NCBI GenBank assembly: GCA_050115555.1
Contig: JASFQI010000062.1
Coordinates: forward strand, 1 to 18,584
Direction of reading: 5' to 3'
Source: JASFQI01 sp050115555
Lineage (GTDB): Bacteria; Desulfobacterota; DSM-4660; Desulfatiglandales; HGW-15
DNA: 18,584 nt
Shown here piece after piece: positions 1-6,024 of the stretch. The position numbers were made by a program, and so were the translations under genes. The stretch's first letter is position 1. Each line of letters opens with the position of its first letter. Below the pieces are notes generated by a model. That model was given only the letters and a program-made list of their open reading frames with translations. It did not search any database and was not told the DNA's origin.

Positions 1-129
1 CCATCCAGAAATGGCTATTTTGCAAAATCAAGGAAATCAAGGGGTTCCGCGGAGATGTATATAAGGCACTTCGCACAAGGAATCCCGCAGATTGACGCCG
101 ATATTTGAAAAATAGCCATTTCTGGATGG
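1..129. repeat. Long inverted repeat, 21-bp perfect arms, dispersed-element type
   Basis: Bases 1-21 are the exact reverse complement of 109-129 (arm starts CCATCCAGAAATGGC), separated by 87 bases. The left arm begins at the window edge, so the true arm may be longer. The interior contains GGGGTTCCGCGG and GGAATCCCGCAG, which are partly complementary and could extend the fold. The structure resembles non-coding palindromic repeats scattered through deltaproteobacterial genomes; that is recollection, not a search result. An open frame on the minus strand across it is most simply a by-product of the repeat. Confidence 0.75.
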
Positions 130-177
130 AAACTAAATTGACACCGATCTAGCGAGGGAGCCATGTCCCGAGCCGTC

Positions 178-212
178 TGAGACCTTGCTTCTCCAAGAGA
201 GGCGGGGTCTTG
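178..212 (+). terminator. Strong RNA hairpin, possible terminator of an upstream gene
   Basis: Bases 181-193 pair with 197-209 over 13 positions around a three-base CAA loop. Three of the pairs are G-U wobbles that exist only in RNA read from the plus strand, so the structure makes sense for plus-strand transcripts. Weaker pairing extends outward to 178-212. The following TTGTGCTTTC is only a weak U-rich tract, so this could be a poor intrinsic terminator, a processing site or an mRNA-stabilising stem for a gene left of the window. Confidence 0.45.
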
Positions 213-324
213 TGCTTTCAGGGCATGCCCGCCAGACAGAACACACGCCGACAAATCAATCGAAATGGGGCACGGCCTGTGGGGAAAGCTTCAATCTTCG
301 AGTATTCTCAAAGAGTTATAGGAA
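210..324. other. Intergenic stretch before the first gene
   Basis: Together with the inverted repeat and hairpin, this completes a gene-free stretch of 324 bases. The short open frames here show no recognisable product and no good ribosome-binding site. I see no clear promoter for the gene starting at 325. Confidence 0.4.
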
Positions 325-627
325 ATGCGAAAATTATATAGAAAATTTATGCCATATGCCCTCATCATTTGTATCGGTTACATTGCGATAGTTGGATTCC
401 TCGGTGTGGCGATCCGCGACGATTTTTTTGCTCTTACATTTCCTTCATGGCCTTTCTTGATTCAGTGCGCCGAAAACTGCGGTTACAAGATATTTATTGC
501 GCTCTTCGCCAATGGAATCCTGATCGGAGTGCTGGCATTTTTCTTTATGTGCGTGATATCATTTTCCATTATGCTGGGTAAAAAAAGCTATAATATCGTC
601 ATGGATCGATATGGAAAGAAAATATAA
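325..627 (+). CDS. Small two-helix membrane protein of unknown function
   Basis: This is a 100-aa protein that I do not recognise. Two hydrophobic segments are visible, at about residues 11-30 and 56-84, joined by a short loop with two cysteines (CAENC). The N-terminus is basic (MRKLYRK) and the C-terminus is polar and positively charged (DRYGKKI). This suggests an inner-membrane hairpin with both ends in the cytoplasm, by the positive-inside rule. The start has a weak Shine-Dalgarno (TATAGGAA just upstream). Its stop codon lies one base before the likely serpin start, so the two genes are probably co-transcribed and translationally coupled. Whether it works with the serpin is unknown. Confidence 0.6.
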   Translation: MRKLYRKFMPYALIICIGYIAIVGFLGVAIRDDFFALTFPSWPFLIQCAENCGYKIFIALFANGILIGVLAFFFMCVISFSIMLGKKSYNIVMDRYGKKI

Positions 628-628
628 T

Positions 629-1840
629 ATGACACGATCGATGAACATACTGCTTCTTGTATGTCTTTCATTCGGTGTTCTGCAGGGAGCTGAAGCAGCC
701 GATGAGGGGATTTCTCCTCTGGCTGATCACAATAATGCGTTCGCCTTGGACCTGTATCATCAGCTTAATCGGAAAGAAGGCAATCTATTTCTGTCCCCTT
801 ACAGCATTGCCTCTGCATTCGCGGTGTGTTATGCCGGAGCCAGGGGCAACACTATGCAAGAGATGTCCACAGTAATGCATTTTCCGGAGGAGCACGAGCC
901 CCTGCATGCCCAATTTGAAGCGCTGAACCAAGGCCTTAACGAGGTACAAAAAAAAGGTCATGTGGAATTGATCATTGCGAATTCCCTTTGGGCGCAATAC
1001 GACTATCCATTTTTGCCGGAGTATCGAGCCATCACGGAAGAATACTATCATGCGAAAATGGAGAACGTAGATTTTAAACAAGACACCGAAAACTCCCGCC
1101 GAAAAATAAACACCTGGACCGAAGAAAAAACCCATCATCTCATCAAAGACATGATTCCTGAGGGGGTTTTATCCCCTGCAAGCACCAAGCTCGTGCTCGC
1201 CAGCGCGATTTATTTTAAGGGAGAGTGGGCGGAATCCTTCGAAAACAAGGATACGAAAGAAATGCCCTTCTGGGTGACGGAACGGCAGTCGAGAAATGTG
1301 CCCCTTATGTGCCAGCAAGCAGATTTTGAATATGCCGAAGACGACGATACTCAAGTATTACTGTTGCCTTACAAAGGCAAGGATCTTTCCATGGTCATCC
1401 TGCTCCCCAAAACGAAAGACGGGATCCGAGAGCTCGAAGACCATCTCACCATGGATCGTATCCATCAATGGCTCGCGGCCACGCGGCGACAGGAAATCCT
1501 CGTCTATCTGCCGAAATTCACCATAGAATCCTCCTTTGGGCTCAAAGAATATCTGACGGCCATGGGCATGCGCGATGCGTTTCTTTGGCCGGGAGCGAAC
1601 TTCTCCGGCATGGACGGCACGGACCTTCTTTATATTTCCAAGGCATTACACAAAGCGTGGGTCAAGGTAGACGAAAAAGGCACGGAGGCTGCGGCAGCTA
1701 CAGCAGTGATGATGACGTTGGGCGCAGCGCCAGGGCAACCTCCCAAAATATTCCGCGCCGACCATCCATTTTTATTCTTCATCAAAGAGACTGCCTCGGG
1801 TAGTATCCTGTTCATGGGCAGACTCAGTAACCCAACATAG
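629..1840 (+). CDS. Secreted serpin (serine protease inhibitor)
   Basis: A full-length serpin of 403 aa. The start at 629 (MTRSMNIL) is preferred over the in-frame ATG at 611 because GGAAAG lies at a usable distance and it follows the upstream stop by one base. A Sec signal peptide (LLLVCLSFGVLQGAEA) suggests release into the periplasm or outside. The family motifs NSLWAQ, LVLASAIYFKGEW and the C-terminal serpin signature FRADHPFLFFI are present. The reactive-loop hinge at residues 349-357 (EKGTEAAAA) has the small residues typical of inhibitory serpins, so it should trap a protease irreversibly by loop insertion. The loop is about four residues longer than in alpha-1-antitrypsin, so P1 is uncertain; alignment from the hinge places it near Gly-Ala, which would suggest an elastase- or subtilisin-like target. 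Serpins are patchy in bacteria, so horizontal acquisition is plausible. Confidence 0.93.
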   Translation: MTRSMNILLLVCLSFGVLQGAEAADEGISPLADHNNAFALDLYHQLNRKEGNLFLSPYSIASAFAVCYAGARGNTMQEMSTVMHFPEEHEPLHAQFEALNQGLNEVQKKGHVELIIANSLWAQYDYPFLPEYRAITEEYYHAKMENVDFKQDTENSRRKINTWTEEKTHHLIKDMIPEGVLSPASTKLVLASAIYFKGEWAESFENKDTKEMPFWVTERQSRNVPLMCQQADFEYAEDDDTQVLLLPYKGKDLSMVILLPKTKDGIRELEDHLTMDRIHQWLAATRRQEILVYLPKFTIESSFGLKEYLTAMGMRDAFLWPGANFSGMDGTDLLYISKALHKAWVKVDEKGTEAAAATAVMMTLGAAPGQPPKIFRADHPFLFFIKETASGSILFMGRLSNPT

Positions 1841-2111
1841 AAAAAAATTGAATAACGCCGTCCAGCAGCTCGAAAGCGGCACTTTCCAGGTGTTGATTTT
1901 ACATGCCAAATAACCACCGAGCGAACACGAAACCTCCGCACGCAAGAACCATCCTGGCCGGAATCGCCGGCGGTGTGGCCATGAATCTCACCATGCCGCT
2001 GACGTTTCGGCTCCTGGGCTTTGGATGGAATGGCGGAGACATTCTGATAAGGTCCTCATTCCTTGAACCTGTCCCGTTGGTTGTAAATATGCCTGCTCCG
2101 ATTATCATCGG

Positions 2112-2224
2112 AATTGTGATGGAGTCGCAAAAAGCCACGACACAGAGATTTGCCCCTCGCGATTCCGAGGCCTTAGAGCGTAGCCAACAGCGGTCGAGCG
2201 AGTTTTTGCAAGACCGTCGATTGT
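2112..2224. mobile_element. MITE-like element copy 1 with target-site duplication
   Basis: The 101-bp element spans 2118-2218. Its left end GATGGAGTCGCAAAAAG and the reverse complement of its right end (GACGGTCTTGCAAAAAC) are imperfect terminal inverted repeats. It is flanked by AATTGT (2112-2117) and GATTGT (2219-2224), a 6-bp target duplication with one mismatch. It encodes nothing, so it must have been moved in trans. A second inverted copy of identical length lies at 3403-3503; the two are roughly three-quarters identical by eye. Confidence 0.82.
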
Positions 2225-2594
2225 AGGATTTGGAGTGATCCACGCCTACCTTTTTCGTGGGCTTTTTATGGCGTTTTCTGGAGGGACGATAAAGCAGGGC
2301 CTGAAATTCGCCGGTCTGGTTTTCGTCATGACGTTTTTGTTCTGGGAGTTCTTCACCCCCTTTAATTTGTTTGGCGAGCCATTGCCCCTCATTGCCCTTG
2401 AGCTTGTCTTCTGGGCCTGTATTGCAGCTTTCGATGGTCTGGTGATCGCTGCAATGATCGGAGGGAAATCTTCAAAAAATGCCATGAACTCGAATGACTT
2501 ACCGCCCTCTTCCCTAACCTTTCGATATTCGTTCGGATTTGCGTTCTCTAAAAAAATGATATTGAAGATTGCCACCATTTTAGCAGGGATGTGG

Positions 2595-2611
2595 GCTGGC
2601 CTCAGGCCGGC
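2595..2611. repeat. Short GC-rich palindrome
   Basis: GCTGGCC-TCA-GGCCGGC forms a 7-bp stem with one G-U pair. It lies in the tail of the disrupted membrane-protein frame. The core CTCAGGCCGGCATC recurs at about 7235-7248 in an intergenic region, suggesting remnants of a dispersed palindrome. It supports the view that the tail of that frame is not native coding sequence. Confidence 0.35.
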
Positions 2612-2691
2612 ATCGTATGGTTTTCTCTTTATCTTCTCTTTTGATTCGAGCATAATTTTTGACTGGCTCATACTCCTGAAAGGAGAAATTC

Positions 2692-3393
2692 ATGAAAAAA
2701 ATAGGTATCATCGGCGGCATTGGGCCGGAATCAACCGTGGATTATTACAAAATGATCATTGGAGCTTTTCATGACAAGCAAGCCTCTTCGGGTTACCCGG
2801 AAATCATCATTTACAGCGCCGATCTTTCCAGCCTGATGAGGATTCTGGAAGCCGGCGATTGGGAACATCTCACTGATTGGCTTTTGGAAAAAGTGGTTGC
2901 GCTGGAAAAGGCAGGGGCGGAGTTTGCCGTGATAGGCTCCAATACGCCACATATCGTTTTCGATAAGGTTCACGCAAGATCCCCCCTACCCTTACTGAGT
3001 ATTATTGAGGAAACATGCAAGAAAGCCCAGAAAAAAGGGCTTAAAAAACTTGGTTTGCTGGGCACAAAGTTCACGATGGAAGCGGATTTTTTTGAGAAAC
3101 CGTTGGAGTCAAAGGGCATGACGGTGATTGTACCCGAAAAGGAAGATCAAGAACTCATCCACCATCGGCTGTTTTCCGAGATCGGATTGGGGATTATTAA
3201 GGATTCGACCCGAGAAGAACTCCTTTCAATTGTAAAGAAAATGATCGATGTGCATGCCATTGATTCGGTGATCCTCGGGTGCACCGAGTTACCGTTGATC
3301 CTTCCCAAGGATGAATTCGGGATTCCATTTCTGAACACAACAGCCATCCATGCGGAAAGTATTGTAGAATTTTGCACGAAAGAGGACAGCTAA
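2692..3393 (+). CDS. Aspartate/glutamate racemase-family protein with Ser/Cys active site
   Basis: A 233-aa protein of the Asp/Glu/hydantoin racemase superfamily, the usual length. It starts with the characteristic KIGIIGGIGPEST and has a good Shine-Dalgarno (AAAGGAG). These PLP-independent racemases use two cysteines that remove and add the alpha proton. Here the second is present (C197 in ILGCTELP) but the first is serine (S83 in IGSNTPH). From memory, E. coli YgeA has threonine at the equivalent position 83 with Cys197 and works mainly in the L-to-D direction, so this is more likely a specialised member than a dead enzyme. The cytoplasmic product could supply or remove D-amino acids. The gene lies between two copies of a mobile repeat and has no obvious functional partner nearby. 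Confidence 0.85.
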   Translation: MKKIGIIGGIGPESTVDYYKMIIGAFHDKQASSGYPEIIIYSADLSSLMRILEAGDWEHLTDWLLEKVVALEKAGAEFAVIGSNTPHIVFDKVHARSPLPLLSIIEETCKKAQKKGLKKLGLLGTKFTMEADFFEKPLESKGMTVIVPEKEDQELIHHRLFSEIGLGIIKDSTREELLSIVKKMIDVHAIDSVILGCTELPLILPKDEFGIPFLNTTAIHAESIVEFCTKEDS

Positions 3394-3396
3394 CTC

Positions 3397-3509
3397 ATAT
3401 TTGACGGTCTCGTAAAAACCCGCTCGACCGCCTGTTGGCTACACTTAACTCACTGGAATCGTTAGAGGCAAATCTCTAGGTTTCAGCTTTTTGCGACTCC
3501 ATCATATTT
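3397..3509. mobile_element. MITE-like element copy 2 (inverted) with target-site duplication
   Basis: The element spans 3403-3503 (101 bp) and is the inverted counterpart of the copy at 2118-2218. Its ends are GACGGTCTCGTAAAAAC and TTTTTGCGACTCCATC. It is flanked on both sides by a perfect 6-bp duplication ATATTT (3397-3402 and 3504-3509). It ends 32 bases before the thiolase-fold start codon, so it sits where that gene's promoter or leader would be. The element may have replaced, supplied or insulated the promoter. Confidence 0.82.
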
Positions 3510-3535
3510 CTTTCTCACCGGAAAATGGAGGCCTG

Positions 3536-4705
3536 ATGACGCCAGCGCTGAAAGACAAGTATGCCATTGTGGGATTGGGGTACACGCCCCAGGGACGTGT
3601 CCCTGGAAGGACATCCCTCAGCTTCCATTTGGAAGCTTCGGCCAATGCCATCAAAGATGCCGGGCTGAATAAACACGACATAGACGGCTTTATCTGTTAC
3701 CGCCATTTCCCCTCCGCTTCGAATGAGAATGACCTGACACCCAACGTGATCGCCCAGCACCTGGGAATCTCCCCCATCTACATGAGTCAGGACGCCAACT
3801 GATCAAGGAGTCACCTTCAGCACGCAGTTGGCGCGCTCGAATCCGGTATGTGTCGTTACGTTCTGATCTCTTACGGCCACAATGCCCTCTCCAGCGACAG
3901 CATGAAGCAGATGCTCATCGATTTGGCAGTGGACGGTGCTGTGTTCGGCCATCTCGGCGCCACCGGCGGCTATGCACTGGCCGCCAGAAGGGCCATGCAC
4001 GAATTCGGCACCGGGCCTGAGACCTGGAAGCAGATCGCCATGGGTCAGCGCAAGTGGGCCAACCTCAACCCGGACGCCATGATGCACGATAAGCCCATGA
4101 CCGAAGAGGATTACGACAATGCCAGGTGGATCGTCGAACCGCTGCGCCTCCCTGACAACTGCCTGATCACCGATGGTGGGCGGGCCATCATCGTAACCTC
4201 GCTCGAGCGGGCGCGAGACCTAAAGCAGCCTCCGGCCGTGATCATGGGGATGGGGCAGCACCATCCCTCCACGGACATTGCGCAGTCCGGCTGGATGGCC
4301 GGGCCCACCGGCGCCAGGAAAGCCGGGGAGATCGCCTTTGCCATGGCGGGCATCGCACTGGATGATGTGGACGCATGTCAGATTTACGACTGCTTTACCT
4401 ACACCGTAGAGATCACTCTGCAGGACTATGGATTTTTTCAACCCGGGGAAGGGCATGATTGGCTCAGGGAAGGAACGATCGAGCCCGGCGGCAGGATGCC
4501 GGTCAATACCTCGGGCGGTCAGCTTTCAGAAGCCTACTTCATGGGTCTGACGCCGCTTGCCGAGGGAGCCATGCAGATCATGGGACGGTGCGGGAAACGG
4601 CAGCTCGGACCTGAAACACGAACCAGATCGCCCGAGATTATTCTTTGCAGCGACAACGGCGGTATTCTGCAGAGCCACTCGTGCACCCTGCTAAGGAGAT
4701 TGTAG
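3536..4705 (+). CDS. Thiolase-fold enzyme (thiolase or Ltp2-type retro-aldolase) with in-frame TGA, candidate selenoprotein
   Basis: Read through one TGA at 3800-3802, this is a continuous 389-aa thiolase-superfamily protein, normal length for the lipid-transfer-protein/SCP2-thiolase branch. The start ATG at 3536 has GGAGG upstream. Both sides of the TGA are in the same frame and coherent: SPIYMSQDAN-[UGA]-SRSHLQHAVGALESGMCRY. The UGA is codon 89, where the thiolase nucleophilic Cys sits, so selenocysteine replacing cysteine is the simplest reading; otherwise it is a single nonsense mutation. No other damage is visible. The usual C-terminal GHP histidine motif is replaced by GGQLSEAYFMG. Y284 (IYDCFTY) and Y334 are 50 residues apart, the spacing I recall for the catalytic tyrosines of steroid side-chain aldolase Ltp2. 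It may therefore cleave a beta-hydroxyacyl-CoA rather than a 3-ketoacyl-CoA. The DUF35 gene three bases downstream is the expected partner subunit. Confidence 0.85.
3816..3840 (+). promoter_or_regulatory. Candidate bacterial SECIS hairpin downstream of the in-frame TGA
   Basis: Bases 3820-3825 (GCACGC) pair with 3831-3836 (GCGCGC) with one A-C mismatch, closed by an outer A-T pair (3819/3837) and weaker pairs beyond. The apical loop is AGTTG (3826-3830), with a G in its second position. The loop starts 24 bases after the TGA. These features match the loose bacterial SECIS rules as I remember them: a G in the first two loop bases and a loop about 16-37 bases from the UGA. Bacterial SECIS elements are poorly conserved, so this supports the reading but does not prove it. 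Confidence 0.45.
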
Positions 4706-4708
4706 CCC

Positions 4709-5119
4709 ATGCCCTATGAAAAACCCCTGCCCAAGATCAATACGGACAACCGTCCCTTTTGGGAGGGGTGTCAAGAGCACGAACTCAGGTTTCAACAATG
4801 CAGCGGTTGCGGCCACGTCAGATGGCCGCCTTCCGATCTCTGCCCCCGGTGCCATTCCCGTGAAATCTCCTGGCTGACCTCCAAGGGCATTGGCAGGGTA
4901 TACACGTTTGCCGTCTACCACACCGCGTACCATCCGGGATTTGCAGCCGACCTGCCCTATACCGTGGCTGTGGTGGCGCTCGATGAGGGACCCCATGTAT
5001 TGACCAATATTGTGGACTGCCGACCCGATGAGGTGAGATGCGACATGCGGGTAAAGGTGGCCTGGGAGGATATCGACGAAAACATAACTCTACCAAAATT
5101 CAAGCCATTCTCGCGATAG
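4709..5119 (+). CDS. DUF35 / OB-fold zinc-ribbon acyl-CoA-associated protein
   Basis: A 136-aa protein with an N-terminal helix (PFWEGCQEHELRFQQC), a rubredoxin-like zinc ribbon with four cysteines (C31, C34, C45, C48; CSGCG ... CPRC), and an OB-fold region (IGRVYTFAVYHTAYHPGF onward). This is the DUF35 family layout. Known members are obligate partners of thiolase-fold enzymes: BbsA with the benzoylsuccinyl-CoA thiolase BbsB, and the DUF35 part of ChsH2 with the aldolase Ltp2. It follows the thiolase-fold gene by three bases and has a clear AAGGAG site, so the two are almost certainly made as a complex. Its role would be to help build the active site or the CoA channel of its partner. The neighbouring MaoC gene strengthens the parallel with side-chain-cleavage systems. 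Confidence 0.9.
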   Translation: MPYEKPLPKINTDNRPFWEGCQEHELRFQQCSGCGHVRWPPSDLCPRCHSREISWLTSKGIGRVYTFAVYHTAYHPGFAADLPYTVAVVALDEGPHVLTNIVDCRPDEVRCDMRVKVAWEDIDENITLPKFKPFSR

Positions 5120-5385
5120 TACCGCTTCGGCTCAATGCCGCGTGGATCGAGCGGCCCACACGCATGTCGGAGAATAAGGAGAAACGAGCGTCCCCTCGGG
5201 CGAAATGCCCTCTTTTGATATTTCAGACCATGCCACCTTTCAATTCAGTGGAAAGAACATGACTCTTCTTGAACATGAAAGAAGGGTTGTCACGCTTGAA
5301 CGGAAACGAATCGGTAGAAAAAGGATAGAATGGATAAACGATTAAGGCTAAGAATAAGAAAAATCCTTTAGGACGGTGATGCATT
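5120..5385. other. Intergenic gap between DUF35 and MaoC genes
   Basis: This 266-base gap shows no gene with a good start site or familiar product. Two copies of CTTGAAC (about 5268 and 5295) and a short dyad CTTCT/AGAAG (about 5263-5283) are visible. I could not identify a well-spaced promoter, although the gap implies one or a lost gene. Confidence 0.35.
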
Positions 5386-5871
5386 ATGAGATATCAACCA
5401 AGGGGCAAAACCTTTGATGATTTGAATATAGGCGATGAAGTTGTCACGATGGGCAGGACCATCACGGAAACAGACGTTGTGAATTTTGCCGGCCTATCCG
5501 GTGACTTTCACCCGGAGCATACTCACGAGGAATACGGCAAGAAAAGCCCCCTGCAGGGAAGGATAGCCCATGGGCTTCTCGTTACAGCCGTCTCGACGGG
5601 GATGGTGAATCAGACGGGTATTACAGAAGGAACAACCATTGCAGTTCTGGAGATGAAACAGCGGTTTCTCAAACCCGTCAGGTTTGGCGATACGATCCAG
5701 GCTGCTTTTAAAATTGTCGATAAAAAAGAGACAAAAAAACCAGATAGAGGGATTGTTTTTGCCACCCTTACCGTCATCAATCAAATGGATGAGATTGTCC
5801 TGGAAGGCGAAGTTGTGCTTATGCTTTTCAGGAAGGGCTACCCGCGGGAGGGGACAGAGGAACGCTCCTGA
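5386..5871 (+). CDS. MaoC-like hotdog enoyl-CoA hydratase
   Basis: A 161-aa single-hotdog protein of the MaoC / (R)-specific enoyl-CoA hydratase family. The hydratase-2 motif is visible at residues 34-62 (FAGLSGDFHPEH ... GRIAHG), with D40 and H45 as the expected catalytic pair that adds water across the double bond of an enoyl-CoA. The His at position 42, where Asn is common, is a mild variation. Cytoplasmic; normally a dimer. It starts 266 bases after the DUF35 gene, so it may have its own promoter. In function it would produce the 3-hydroxyacyl-CoA that an Ltp2-type aldolase could cleave. A role as a stand-alone beta-oxidation or polyester-precursor enzyme is the alternative. Confidence 0.9.
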   Translation: MRYQPRGKTFDDLNIGDEVVTMGRTITETDVVNFAGLSGDFHPEHTHEEYGKKSPLQGRIAHGLLVTAVSTGMVNQTGITEGTTIAVLEMKQRFLKPVRFGDTIQAAFKIVDKKETKKPDRGIVFATLTVINQMDEIVLEGEVVLMLFRKGYPREGTEERS

Positions 5872-6024
5872 AAAGGCTTCGTTCGCGCATTCCTCAAGCT
5901 TTCTGCGTGGAGACTCAATATCAAATGGATTATGATGGAACCATAGGATGAGGTGAACCTGGGTCGCGGCATGGCTCACGCTCTGCGCTAAGCAGATTCA
6001 CATCAAAAAATGAGGGGGTGAAAA

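Larger units (their letters stand above)
1903..2774 (+). pseudogene. Membrane-protein gene disrupted by a MITE-like insertion
   Basis: The left part (1903-2117) reads as a hydrophobic protein (ILAGIAGGVAMNLTMPLTF ... MPAPIIIGIV). After a 101-bp element it continues from 2219 as IVGFGVIHAYLFRGLFMAF and further membrane helices (LKFAGLVFVMTFLFWEFF; LIALELVFWACIAAFDGLVI). Removing the element plus one 6-bp target duplication (107 bases) joins both halves in one frame, giving GIVGFGVIHAYLF across the junction. The ancestral product would be a polytopic membrane protein with about four helices. The family is not one I can name. The reading frame runs on to 2774, overlapping the racemase by 83 bases, so the true ancestral end was probably earlier (around 2480-2600). 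As it stands, the left part would end at 2226 with a nonsense tail encoded by the element. Confidence 0.75.

Noticed and set aside
15..254. 79-codon minus-strand frame across the first inverted repeat
   Set aside because: Most of it is the repeat itself, with no ribosome-binding site or family resemblance.
629..700. Serpin as a lipoprotein because of Cys in LLLVCLS
   Set aside because: The residue before Cys is Val, the Cys is in mid-hydrophobic core, and a better signal-peptidase I site (AEA) follows.
2246..2671. 141-codon minus-strand frame opposite the disrupted membrane protein
   Set aside because: The plus strand shows clear transmembrane periodicity continuing across the insertion junction; the minus frame shows no fold or start signal.
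3800..3848. Frameshift explanation for the interrupted thiolase-fold gene, using the +1 frame (reads DQGVTFSTQLA)
   Set aside because: That frame becomes incoherent after about 12 residues and would need two compensating indels. The original frame reads sensibly through the TGA with the exact family length.
3803..4087. Two separate genes instead of one, with the second starting at 3848
   Set aside because: The start at 3848 (MCRYVL) lies in mid-domain with no ribosome-binding site, and the first part alone would be a useless 88-aa fragment.
5296..5331. Promoter for the MaoC gene (TTGAAC ... TAGAAT)
   Set aside because: The spacer is 24 bases, too long for a sigma-70 promoter.
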